NCBI GenBank assembly: GCA_902780405.1
Contig: CACZFI010000001.1
Coordinates: forward strand, 434,001-498,000
Reading direction: 5' to 3'
DNA: 64,000 nt
Source of the DNA: an uncultured Lachnospiraceae bacterium
GTDB lineage: Bacteria; Bacillota; Clostridia; Lachnospirales; Lachnospiraceae
Within the stretch, counting starts at the first letter, position 1. Each line of letters begins with the position of its first letter. Below the pieces are notes generated by a model. That model had not been told where the DNA came from and did not search any database. It worked only from the letters and a program-made list of their open reading frames with translations. Both the position numbers and the translations under genes were made by a program. Of the stretch, positions 27,318-34,520 are shown one piece after another.

Positions 27318-28460
27318 CTATTTGATAGCTTCCGCAATATCCGTAATGATGTACCAGCCGCGTCTTACCTGTTTCACAAGCCCCGACTGCTCCAGCCGAT
27401 ACAGGATACTGATGGCCCCGGTCACACCTATTTTGCAAGCCCTGATAATGTCATCCACGGATACCGGGTCCAAACCGACACAACTATACACCTTTTTTTC
27501 TAAGGGCGCAAGATTATTTTTCCTGTGCGTATCCGCAGGCACTTCCTCCGTCCGACGTTTTTCCATGGCCGAAACACCGAACAGATCCTCCATAATATCG
27601 TCGGGTGTGGTGACAAGAAGTGCTCCCTGTTTAATGAGCCGGTTACATCCGACCGACCTATCGTCACCCGCTCTTCCGGGGAGCGCATACACCTGCCTCC
27701 CCTGCTCTAACGCAAGATCTGCCGTAATGAGTGACCCGGATCGCTCTCTTGCCTGAACCACAAAAACGCCATGCGAGATCCCGCTGATGATCCTGTTTCT
27801 TCTGGGAAATGTATAGATGCCGCCGGGATAGCCCGGCGGGTATTCGGAAAGCAGAAGTCCCCGTTCCTCAATTTCAAAGTAAAGTCTGAGATTCTCTCTC
27901 GGAGAAGGGATGTCGATCCCGGTGCCGAGCACCGCCACGGTATCACCGTCCGCAGCAAGACATCCGGTATGTGCGGCTCCGTCGATTCCTTTCGCAAGTC
28001 CGCTCACGATCAAAACATCCCTCCGCGAGAGATTGGATGCAAAGTACGTGGCGATCTCCCGGCCGTAGGTATCCGCCTCTCTGGCGCCTACAATTCCGAT
28101 GCAGCGTTCATGACGGTTCAAGATGTCAGGATTCCCTTTGTAGTAAAGAAGTTCAGGCGGATCGTGTATGGTAAGCAGTTGCGCAGGGTACGCCGGATGC
28201 TCCGGATAAAGGATACCGATCCCCGCCTGCTCATACCGGTCCAGTTTCCCGGACAGGAATCCTACATCGCGCTTCGCGTACAGTTCCATTGCCGTTTCCG
28301 GATGAAGGACTTCAACTGTTTTGGTGAGAAACTCATCCTCGCTCATCTCCCACAGTGCATGGATACCGCCGCAGGCACGAAGCAGTTTGCTTTGAAACAG
28401 CGCATCCGGTTCGACCTCTCCGAGAAAGAGATGCATGAGATCCGTTTTACTATGATTCAC
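27318..28460 (-). CDS. dprA: DNA processing protein DprA
   Basis: A 380-residue protein with a helical N-terminal part, the Rossmann-like DprA core (about 60-290; GIVGAREADTYGREIATYFA, VSGLAKGIDGAAHTG, PRRNRIISGISHGVFVVQA), and a C-terminal winged-helix-like segment (about 315-375). DprA loads RecA on incoming single-stranded DNA in transformation. The GTG start overlaps the comM stop as GTGA; an ATG eight codons further in is an alternative start. Confidence 0.95.
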   Translation of the reverse strand: MNHSKTDLMHLFLGEVEPDALFQSKLLRACGGIHALWEMSEDEFLTKTVEVLHPETAMELYAKRDVGFLSGKLDRYEQAGIGILYPEHPAYPAQLLTIHDPPELLYYKGNPDILNRHERCIGIVGAREADTYGREIATYFASNLSRRDVLIVSGLAKGIDGAAHTGCLAADGDTVAVLGTGIDIPSPRENLRLYFEIEERGLLLSEYPPGYPGGIYTFPRRNRIISGISHGVFVVQARERSGSLITADLALEQGRQVYALPGRAGDDRSVGCNRLIKQGALLVTTPDDIMEDLFGVSAMEKRRTEEVPADTHRKNNLAPLEKKVYSCVGLDPVSVDDIIRACKIGVTGAISILYRLEQSGLVKQVRRGWYIITDIAEAIK

Positions 28461-29995
28461 AGGATCACGCTCCCTTCGATGGGGAGGTTGCTGTTTCTGA
28501 AAAACAGCGCCTCCGTTAAGTCCTCATCCCCGATCGCATCATGATCCGACAAATCGGCGATGGTTCTGGCAAGACGCATCACACGGTAGACGCCTCTCGC
28601 TGAAAGATCCCCCGAAGTTACGCACGCATGAAGCATCTCCTCCTGGGAATCGGAAAGTCTGATATAGGTGCCGAGCATCTTCCCGGAAAGCTGGGAGTTG
28701 AATCGAATTTTCTCCCCCGCATAACGTTCCTCCTGTCTTTTTCTGGCAGCCTCCACCCGCATGCGTATGGACTCCGAAGTCTCACCCGATGCTTCCTCAA
28801 AAAGTGCATCGCCGCTTACGGCAGTCACCTCCATCCGGATATCGATTCTGTCGAGCAGCGGACCGGAAAGCTTTCCCTGATAGGCAGAGACCATCCGCGG
28901 CGTGCATCTGCAGCGCTTCCTGTCCGGATAGTAACCGCAGGGGCAGGGATTCGCCGCGGCAACCAGCATAAAATCTGCCGGATAAGTGTAGGACGCCTGG
29001 ACCCTGGCGATACGGATCACGCCGTCTTCCATCGGCTGCCTTAAAACCTCCAGCGCACTTTTCTTGAACTCGGGAAGCTCATCCAAAAAAAGCACCCCGT
29101 TATGCGCAAGACTGATCTCCCCCGGTCTCGGGATCGCGCCGCCTCCGGTTAACGCATACTCCGATACCGTGTGATGCGGCGCACGAAAGGGCCGATTCTT
29201 CATAAGCGTTCCGGTATCGGGAAGCAATCCGCTCACGCTGTAAATCTTAGTCACCTCGATGCTCTCCTGAAAGGTGAGCTTCGGCAGGATACCGGGAAGA
29301 CACTTGGCAAGCATCGACTTTCCGGCACCGGCCGCACCGAGCATCAGTACGTTGTGGAAGCCCGCGGCAGCTATGGTAAGTCCGCGCTTTAGCATCTCCT
29401 GACCACGGATCTCCGAAAAATCCGGAAGATCTGTCGACGTTTCCTCCTCTGATGCCGCTTCATACACCGTCGGTCGAACATTCGCCTTGCCTTCGATAAA
29501 CTCGAGGACCTCGGAAAGTCTCGAAAAGCCAAAGACACGAGCGCCGTCTACGATCGCCGCTTCTCTTGCATTCGCCGAAGGCACGATAAAGTCCGTGATA
29601 CCATCTGAGTAGCCGTGATGCACCATGGATAGCACACCGTTTACCGGCTTGATGGATCCGTCCAAACCAAGCTCCCCGAGTATCATCGTCCGGTCGAGCG
29701 AAATCTCGGGCACAAGGCCTGCCGCAAGCAGGCACGACAAAGCAATGGCAAGGTCAAAAACCGTGCCATCCTTCCTGATATCCGCGGGGGACAGATTCAC
29801 CGTGATGCGCTTGGGCGGCAGCATAATACCGGAATTTCTGATGGCAGTTCTGACCCGCTCAGATGCTTCTCTGACTGATGAGGATAAATACCCGACCATG
29901 GTGAACATAGGCAAACCGTCCGAGACGTCTGCCTCTACGTAGATCTCCGTGCCTGACACGCCTGCCACGGCACTGCTTAGAACTTTACTGAACAT
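28457..29995 (-). CDS. comM: ComM/YifB-family Mg-chelatase-like AAA+ ATPase
   Basis: A 512-residue protein: N-terminal Lon-protease-like ChlI domain (about 1-170), AAA+ core with Walker A GAAGAGKSML and Walker B VLFLDELPEF, the zinc-like ANPCPCGYYPDRKRCRC stretch, and a C-terminal helical domain. In Haemophilus and Vibrio ComM is a branch-migration helicase for transformation. Its pairing with dprA supports a role in DNA uptake or recombination. The ATG has an AGGAG site that is part of a hairpin. Confidence 0.94.
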   Translation of the reverse strand: MFSKVLSSAVAGVSGTEIYVEADVSDGLPMFTMVGYLSSSVREASERVRTAIRNSGIMLPPKRITVNLSPADIRKDGTVFDLAIALSCLLAAGLVPEISLDRTMILGELGLDGSIKPVNGVLSMVHHGYSDGITDFIVPSANAREAAIVDGARVFGFSRLSEVLEFIEGKANVRPTVYEAASEEETSTDLPDFSEIRGQEMLKRGLTIAAAGFHNVLMLGAAGAGKSMLAKCLPGILPKLTFQESIEVTKIYSVSGLLPDTGTLMKNRPFRAPHHTVSEYALTGGGAIPRPGEISLAHNGVLFLDELPEFKKSALEVLRQPMEDGVIRIARVQASYTYPADFMLVAAANPCPCGYYPDRKRCRCTPRMVSAYQGKLSGPLLDRIDIRMEVTAVSGDALFEEASGETSESIRMRVEAARKRQEERYAGEKIRFNSQLSGKMLGTYIRLSDSQEEMLHACVTSGDLSARGVYRVMRLARTIADLSDHDAIGDEDLTEALFFRNSNLPIEGSVIL

Positions 29996-30001
29996 ATGAA
30001 T

Positions 30002-30023
30002 CTCCTGTTCTTCTCGACAGGAG
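30002..30023 (-). promoter_or_regulatory. Hairpin that contains the comM ribosome binding site
   Basis: A 7-base-pair perfect stem (CTCCTGT with ACAGGAG, 8-base loop) has its 3' arm on the AGGAG Shine-Dalgarno site, 6 bases before the comM ATG. With the promoter at 30038-30066 the leader would be only about 35 bases, nearly all hairpin. It may limit translation of comM. Confidence 0.55.
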
Positions 30024-30037
30024 CGTGACCCGTAATT

Positions 30038-30066
30038 AAATTAACGCAAATATGCAATCTTGTCAA
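30038..30066 (-). promoter_or_regulatory. Sigma-A promoter for comM-dprA-topA
   Basis: A consensus -35 box TTGACA and a -10 box TAATTT are 17 bases apart, 43 bases upstream of the comM start. This is the only good promoter pattern seen in the 324-base gap before comM. Confidence 0.65.
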
Positions 30067-30097
30067 TACAGAACGCTTTGACAGCACAAATTTATTT

Positions 30098-30183
30098 CGG
30101 GGGACGCTCTCGCTTCGATCTCACACGCAGCGGTACTAGACTCGACAATACCTCGTCAAGTACCGGCGTGTTCGGCGACCCCG
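30098..30183 (+). repeat. Structured dispersed repeat, copy C
   Basis: In the 324-base gap between htpG and comM. It shares GGACGCTCTCGCT, CACGCAGCGG, TCG/ACCTC loop bases and CCGGCG with copies A and B. The inner hairpin (30131-30165) is CGGTACT, A.A mismatch, GAC paired with GTC and AGTACCG; an outer stem pairs CGGGG (30098-30102) with CCCCG (30179-30183) plus CGC with GCG. It does not encode a protein that I can recognise. Confidence 0.7.
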
Positions 30184-30192
30184 CTCAACAAA

Positions 30193-30212
30193 CATGCGCT
30201 GTCATGCGCTGT
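30193..30212. repeat. Ten-base tandem duplication
   Basis: CATGCGCTGT occurs twice in direct succession, without a mismatch, beside copy C of the structured repeat. Its meaning is unknown. Confidence 0.6.
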
Positions 30213-30219
30213 TTATTCA

Positions 30220-30255
30220 CAAGGTGCCTGACTCCTTTAGGTGTCTGGCACCTTG
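30220..30255. repeat. Imperfect palindrome, GGTGCCTGAC family
   Basis: A 36-base imperfect palindrome with 9 perfect outer pairs (CAAGGTGCC with GGCACCTTG) and 6 more inner pairs across two mismatches. The arms GGTGCCTGAC and GGTGTCNGGCNCC recur at 34486-34514, so it is probably a small dispersed repeat rather than a unique operator. Confidence 0.6.
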
Positions 30256-30262
30256 TAGTAAT

Positions 30263-30288
30263 AAAAACGGAGCAGTTTCCTGCTCCGT
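30263..30288 (-). terminator. Rho-independent terminator after htpG
   Basis: ACGGAGCAG, loop of four bases, CTGCTCCGT: nine perfect pairs, followed on the minus strand by TTTTATT. It lies 31 bases after the htpG stop. Confidence 0.9.
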
Positions 30289-30319
30289 TAAATCACATAC
30301 GAATCATATGATTACTTTA

Positions 30320-32290
30320 TTATGAGATGAGGACGCCGAGTAGGCGGTTGGATCTTTCACAGAAAGCAGTCATGGAGTCTGCGTCAAGCGGCTTGTTCGC
30401 AAGTCTTGCGAGGTCGTAGAGCTGGCAGCAGATATCCGTTGCATACTCGCCCTCCGGATTGTCCATCACGTACTTCACGAGCTTGTTGGCCACGTTAAGC
30501 ACAAGGGTCTCTCCGCCGGTGCCGAACATATCGGGATTCAGCCCATCCATATTGTACGCGCGCATCATCTCCTGCATACGTCTCTGGTCTTCGGAAAGTG
30601 TCAGCATGGAGGCAATGTTCTCATTCTTTAAGACCTCTGCTTTCACAACAAGCTTATCGTTACCGGTTGCCTTCTTGAAAAGGTCGGTAAGCTGTTCCGT
30701 ATACTTCTTCTCATCTTCCTCGGAGAGCTTGTCGCCCACAAAATTGTCCGAAAGGTCCGCATCGATCCGGAGGAATTTGACATTCTCGTTCTTGGACTCA
30801 AGATGCGTGATATACGGGTTGTCAATGTTATGCTCAAGGAAGATCGCATCGATGCCTTCTTCCTTAAACATGTTGATGTACTGGGACTGCGCTTCCTTAT
30901 CGGAGACGTAGAACACCTTGTTCTCGTACTTCTCCTTGCCGGCCTCTAAGTACTCGGGCAGGGTAATGTACTTGCCTTCGAGGTTCTTGTAGATCATGTA
31001 ATCCTTCATCTTGTCGTCGAACTTCTCGTCTCTGACGCAGCCGAACTTGATGAAGGGACTGATATCATCCCAATACTTCTCGTAGTTCTCGCGGTCCGTC
31101 TTACACATGCCGGTTAATTTGTCCGCAACCTTCTTGGTGATGTAGTCGGAAATCTTCTTCACAAATCCATCATTCTGCAGAGCACTCCTCGATACGTTAA
31201 GCGGCAGATCCGGACAGTCGATCACACCCTTCAAAAGAAGGAGGAACTCGGGGATCACCTCTTTGATATTGTCCGCGATGAATACCTGGTTGTTATACAG
31301 TTTGATGGTTCCCTCAAGCTGATCATACTGCGTATTGATCTTCGGGAAGTAGAGGATTCCCTTTAAGTTGAAGGGATAATCCATATTCAGATGGATCCAA
31401 AAGAGCGGCTTTTTAAAGTCCAGGAAGAGATGCTGATAGAAGTCGATATACTCCTCCTCGGTACACTCGTTGGGTGCCTTCATCCACAGGGGATGGGTAT
31501 CATTTAAGGGCTTCGGTCCCTCTTCCTTCTTCTCTTCCTTCTCGTCCTTCTGCTCTTCGGCCTTCTTGGGTGCATCACCGATCAAATCGTCTTCCTCGGT
31601 GGTGTCGACCTCGATGGTCTTGTCTGCCTTCTTCGCCTCTTTGGCCTCTTCCTCTGCCTTGTCCTCATTGATCAGGTAGATCGGGTAAGGCATAAATGCA
31701 CAGTACTTCTGAAGTACTTCTCGCACGCGGTATTCATTGGCGAACTCGTAGGCATCCTCATTCAGATACAATGTGATTGCAGTACCGCGTGTCTCATCAT
31801 CACTCTCCGACATCTCATAGTTCGTACCGCCGTCACACTCCCAGAATACGGGCTTGGTGCGCTTCTTGTAGGAACAGGTATCGATGGTCACCTTGTCCGC
31901 AACCATAAAAGCGGAATAGAATCCGAGGCCGAAATGTCCGATGATCTGGTCGGAATTCGCCTTGTCCTTATATTTGTTGATGAAATCCGTAGCACCGGAG
32001 AACGCAATCTGGTTGATGTACTTCTCAACCTCCTCACCGGTCATACCGATACCGTTATCTACAAAGGTAAGGGTCTTATCCTTCGCCGAGCAATATACCT
32101 CGATCTTGTACTCCTCGCCCTCTTTCTCCTCGTAGTCCCCCATCAGCGCAAGCTTCTTCAACTTGGTGATGGCATCGCACCCGTTACTTACGAGCTCTCT
32201 GATAAAGATGTCATGATCCGAATACAGCCACTTTTTGATGATCGGGAAAATGTTTTCGCTATTGATTGACAGACTTCCCTTTTTTTCCAT
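30320..32290 (-). CDS. htpG: Chaperone HtpG (Hsp90) with charged linker
   Basis: A 656-residue Hsp90. The GHKL ATPase domain (about 1-208) shows IFIRELVSNGCDA, VDNGIGM and the GHFGLGFYSAF lid motif; the middle and C-terminal dimerisation domains follow. Between them lies a strongly charged Glu/Lys/Asp segment at about 209-262, longer than usual for bacterial HtpG. The start is the ATG at 32290, after AGGAAG; the open frame further upstream runs through the promoter and CIRCE site. A CIRCE operator places the gene in the HrcA heat-shock regulon. Confidence 0.96.
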   Translation of the reverse strand: MEKKGSLSINSENIFPIIKKWLYSDHDIFIRELVSNGCDAITKLKKLALMGDYEEKEGEEYKIEVYCSAKDKTLTFVDNGIGMTGEEVEKYINQIAFSGATDFINKYKDKANSDQIIGHFGLGFYSAFMVADKVTIDTCSYKKRTKPVFWECDGGTNYEMSESDDETRGTAITLYLNEDAYEFANEYRVREVLQKYCAFMPYPIYLINEDKAEEEAKEAKKADKTIEVDTTEEDDLIGDAPKKAEEQKDEKEEKKEEGPKPLNDTHPLWMKAPNECTEEEYIDFYQHLFLDFKKPLFWIHLNMDYPFNLKGILYFPKINTQYDQLEGTIKLYNNQVFIADNIKEVIPEFLLLLKGVIDCPDLPLNVSRSALQNDGFVKKISDYITKKVADKLTGMCKTDRENYEKYWDDISPFIKFGCVRDEKFDDKMKDYMIYKNLEGKYITLPEYLEAGKEKYENKVFYVSDKEAQSQYINMFKEEGIDAIFLEHNIDNPYITHLESKNENVKFLRIDADLSDNFVGDKLSEEDEKKYTEQLTDLFKKATGNDKLVVKAEVLKNENIASMLTLSEDQRRMQEMMRAYNMDGLNPDMFGTGGETLVLNVANKLVKYVMDNPEGEYATDICCQLYDLARLANKPLDADSMTAFCERSNRLLGVLIS

Positions 32291-32351
32291 ACTATCGTCT
32301 TCCTTTCCGGTAAAATGTGACCGACCTGCCGTGCCGATCCCTATAGAACCT

Positions 32352-32380
32352 ATCATAATACGCCGTATTCCCAATGTCAA
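32352..32380 (-). promoter_or_regulatory. Sigma-A promoter of htpG
   Basis: TTGACA and TATGAT are separated by 17 bases. The box lies 62 bases upstream of the htpG ATG and 7 bases downstream of the CIRCE repeat. Confidence 0.85.
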
Positions 32381-32387
32381 GGAAAAT

Positions 32388-32414
32388 TTAGCACTCAACA
32401 AGATAGAGTGCTAA
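32388..32414 (-). promoter_or_regulatory. CIRCE operator (HrcA binding site)
   Basis: TTAGCACTC, nine bases, GAGTGCTAA: both nine-base arms match the established CIRCE consensus exactly. HrcA bound here would sit against the -35 box of the htpG promoter and repress it until heat or misfolding stress. Confidence 0.95.
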
Positions 32415-32473
32415 CACTCATGTAAAACATCAGAAAAAATGTACCGGATCCTTTAAGCGACTGACGCCCACTA

Positions 32474-32505
32474 AAAAGGCAGGTGTCCAAAGACACCTGC
32501 CTTTT
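32474..32505 (-). terminator. Terminator after the second pilin gene
   Basis: GGCAGGTGTC, loop CAAA, GACACCTGCC: ten perfect pairs flanked by A and T runs on both sides, so it can work in both directions. It lies 6 bases after the stop of the pilin-like gene. Confidence 0.9.
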
Positions 32506-32510
32506 CATCA

Positions 32511-33107
32511 CTACTTTTTCTTCAAATAGTTCTGTAGTTCCGTGAAAGGAACATTCGCCCCTCTCTTCAGGATATAAAACTGCAGATCGATATCCTCCCC
32601 GTTGACATTGAAGGTATTCATACCTGTTCCCTTCCAGGGATAATCTCTCCGCCACTCGTTTCCGTCAAAGAACAGGGGATCCGAATTCTTGTCCGCCCAG
32701 TAAACCGCGAAATAACAGGTATACGCCTTGTGAGGATCGCTTCCGATGTACTTCGAATAGTTTCCGGCACCCACAAGAAAAACATAAGGATCATCATCTG
32801 CGGTTTCAAGGATGCTCTTTGCAAAATCTGTTCCATCAAGGTAGAGATCTCCGTAGGAATTCGCAGCGGCAACATCTCCGGCAGCCGTTTTGTCCGTCGA
32901 TTTTCTGACGGCATATCTCTTTGAAAGCTCCGCCTGTGTAGCCGTCAAACAGTTCTTCGCATTCAGTACGTTTTGCTTGGTCTTCGCTTCATCGATGTAG
33001 CCAAGCAGAGCCGGCACGAGAATCGCTGCAAGGATTGCAAGGATCACGAGTACTACGATCAACTCTACAAGTGTGAAACCGCGATTCTGATTCTTATTCT
33101 TTTTCAT
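32511..33107 (-). CDS. Type IV pilin-like protein 2
   Basis: A 198-residue prepilin. A short basic leader (MKKNKNQNRG) is cut before Phe in the class signature G-FTLVE, followed by the hydrophobic helix LIVVLVILAILAAILVPALL. The rest is a globular secreted domain with two cysteines in TCYFAVYW and KNCLTA. It is a paralogue of the preceding gene: the N-terminal region and NAKNC-TATQAELS match, while the C-terminal domains differ. No pilus ATPase, platform protein or prepilin peptidase is nearby. It could be a pilus subunit or a minor pseudopilin. Confidence 0.88.
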   Translation of the reverse strand: MKKNKNQNRGFTLVELIVVLVILAILAAILVPALLGYIDEAKTKQNVLNAKNCLTATQAELSKRYAVRKSTDKTAAGDVAAANSYGDLYLDGTDFAKSILETADDDPYVFLVGAGNYSKYIGSDPHKAYTCYFAVYWADKNSDPLFFDGNEWRRDYPWKGTGMNTFNVNGEDIDLQFYILKRGANVPFTELQNYLKKK

Positions 33108-33142
33108 GGTACTTCCTTCCTCAATTACGTTTCGGTTTGCAA

Positions 33143-33778
33143 CTAATTTGATTTTTTGATCTGATCACGTATGTATGTCCAGATACTGTTTGTGGTGCCT
33201 GCTTTTTTCCCACCGGCATCGGCAAGAATATACAGCTGCATCTTCTTACCGTTGACCTCGTTTCCGCTGGCACCGAGATCTCCGTTATCCTTCGGGTAAT
33301 AATCAACCCACTCGGAACCGTTAAAGAAAATCGGTGCGGAATCCTTCGTCTGCATATACATTGCAAACAATACGGTATATGGTGCATGCGGATCCGTCGG
33401 ATAAAGCGAAGTATGCCCCAGTCCCACAACATACAGCCAGGGCCTGGTATCTGCGGTCGTAAAGACCTTATTTGCAAAATCGGATTTTGCCGCCTCTACG
33501 TCAAGATTGCCGTTGTTAAAAGCTTTTAAACCGGGTATCACCGTGTTCATACTTCCCGAAGGATGAGGACCCTTTGCATAAAGTTCCGACAACTCCGCCT
33601 GCGTCGCCGTCATGCAGTTTTTGGCATTTAAGACATCCTGTTTCTTCTTCGCTGCATCGATATAGCCAAGCAATGCCGGCACAAGGATTGCCGCAAGTAT
33701 CGCAAGGATCACAAGTACAACGATCAGCTCCACCAATGTGAAGCCTCGGTTTTTCTTTTTGATTCTCTCAAGAAACAT
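33143..33778 (-). CDS. Type IV pilin-like protein 1
   Basis: A 211-residue prepilin with leader MFLERIKKKNRG, cleavage before FTLVE, and a hydrophobic helix identical to that of its neighbour. The C-terminal domain resembles the neighbour in layout (a VVGLGHTSLY-type segment, PHAPYTVLFAMYM, PIFFNGSEWVDYYP) but differs in detail. It has its own sigma-A promoter and a GGAGG ribosome binding site; the second pilin follows after 35 bases, so the two form a bicistronic unit that ends in a strong terminator. Confidence 0.88.
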   Translation of the reverse strand: MFLERIKKKNRGFTLVELIVVLVILAILAAILVPALLGYIDAAKKKQDVLNAKNCMTATQAELSELYAKGPHPSGSMNTVIPGLKAFNNGNLDVEAAKSDFANKVFTTADTRPWLYVVGLGHTSLYPTDPHAPYTVLFAMYMQTKDSAPIFFNGSEWVDYYPKDNGDLGASGNEVNGKKMQLYILADAGGKKAGTTNSIWTYIRDQIKKSN

Positions 33779-33809
33779 AGGCTTCCTCCTTCAATTCAGT
33801 TACTTTTCT

Positions 33810-33838
33810 ATTATATCGACAATCCCCCGAATAATCAA
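33810..33838 (-). promoter_or_regulatory. Sigma-A promoter of the pilin pair
   Basis: TTGATT and TATAAT are separated by 17 bases, 31 bases upstream of the first pilin start. It makes the pilin pair independent of the upstream flavin reductase gene. Confidence 0.8.
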
Positions 33839-33899
33839 TAGACAGATTATTTGCGGCACCATTCCATGAGCGCATTGTAACGACGGTCAGGCGCCTTTC

Positions 33900-34463
33900 T
33901 TAACCTTTCTTTTTGACGGAGAATCCAAACTTTCCGAGGTTCTCGCCAAGGGTGAAGTACTCGCCGTGGGAATAGGCAACCAGGTTCGTTGCCGCAAGGT
34001 CGAAGCGGCCGCTTTCGTCCATATACTTCCCGTCCACGGTGACGCCGACCACTTCCGCAAGAAACATGTCGTGGGAACCAAGGTGTTCGGTCTTTGTCAC
34101 CTTGCAGTAAATGTTCACCGGGCTTTCCTTGATGGCGGGCGCTTCCATGTACTCCGATTGATACTCCGTAAGATGCATCTCCCGAAACTTATCTACATCT
34201 CTGCCGGACTTCACGCCGCACCAGTCGCAGCTTCTCGCAAGATCCGCTGTCACAAGGTTCACAACGAAACAGCCCGTATCGCTGATAATGCCATGCGAAT
34301 AACGCGAGGGACGCACCGATATGGAAAGCATGGCGGGATCGGAACAGATCGTCCCCGCCCATGCAACGGTGATGATGTTCGCCTTCTCTCCGGGACGCTT
34401 GCAGCTCACCATAACCGGAGGCACGGGATAGAGCATGTTGCCGGGTTTCCAGTTTTCTTTCAT
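33900..34463 (-). CDS. Flavin reductase family protein (flavoredoxin-like)
   Basis: A 187-residue FMN-binding split-barrel protein of the flavin reductase/flavoredoxin type: YPVPPVMVSCKRPGEKANII, then TVAWAGTICSDPAMLSISVR and FVVNLVTADLA. Such proteins bind FMN and reduce or carry electrons to partner enzymes; the substrate cannot be read here. AAAAAGGAG precedes the ATG, which lies 57 bases after the tex stop across a palindromic repeat. Confidence 0.88.
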   Translation of the reverse strand: MKENWKPGNMLYPVPPVMVSCKRPGEKANIITVAWAGTICSDPAMLSISVRPSRYSHGIISDTGCFVVNLVTADLARSCDWCGVKSGRDVDKFREMHLTEYQSEYMEAPAIKESPVNIYCKVTKTEHLGSHDMFLAEVVGVTVDGKYMDESGRFDLAATNLVAYSHGEYFTLGENLGKFGFSVKKKG

Positions 34464-34485
34464 GTAGACTCCTTTTTACAACGGA

Positions 34486-34514
34486 GCCGGACACCCTGCG
34501 GGTTGTCAGGCACC
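34486..34514. repeat. Imperfect palindrome, second GGTGCCTGAC family copy
   Basis: Between tex and the flavin reductase gene. On the minus strand it reads GGTGCCTGACA, a short centre, then GGTGTCCGGC. Stem: GCC, mismatch, GACA, CCC paired with GGG, bulged T, TGTC, mismatch, GGC. It shares its arms with the copy at 30220-30255. No T run follows, so it is not a classic terminator. Confidence 0.55.
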
Positions 34515-34520
34515 GATCAT

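Noticed and set aside
32291..32401. Longer HtpG N-terminus
   Set aside because: The extra frame covers the promoter and part of CIRCE and has no Hsp90 similarity.
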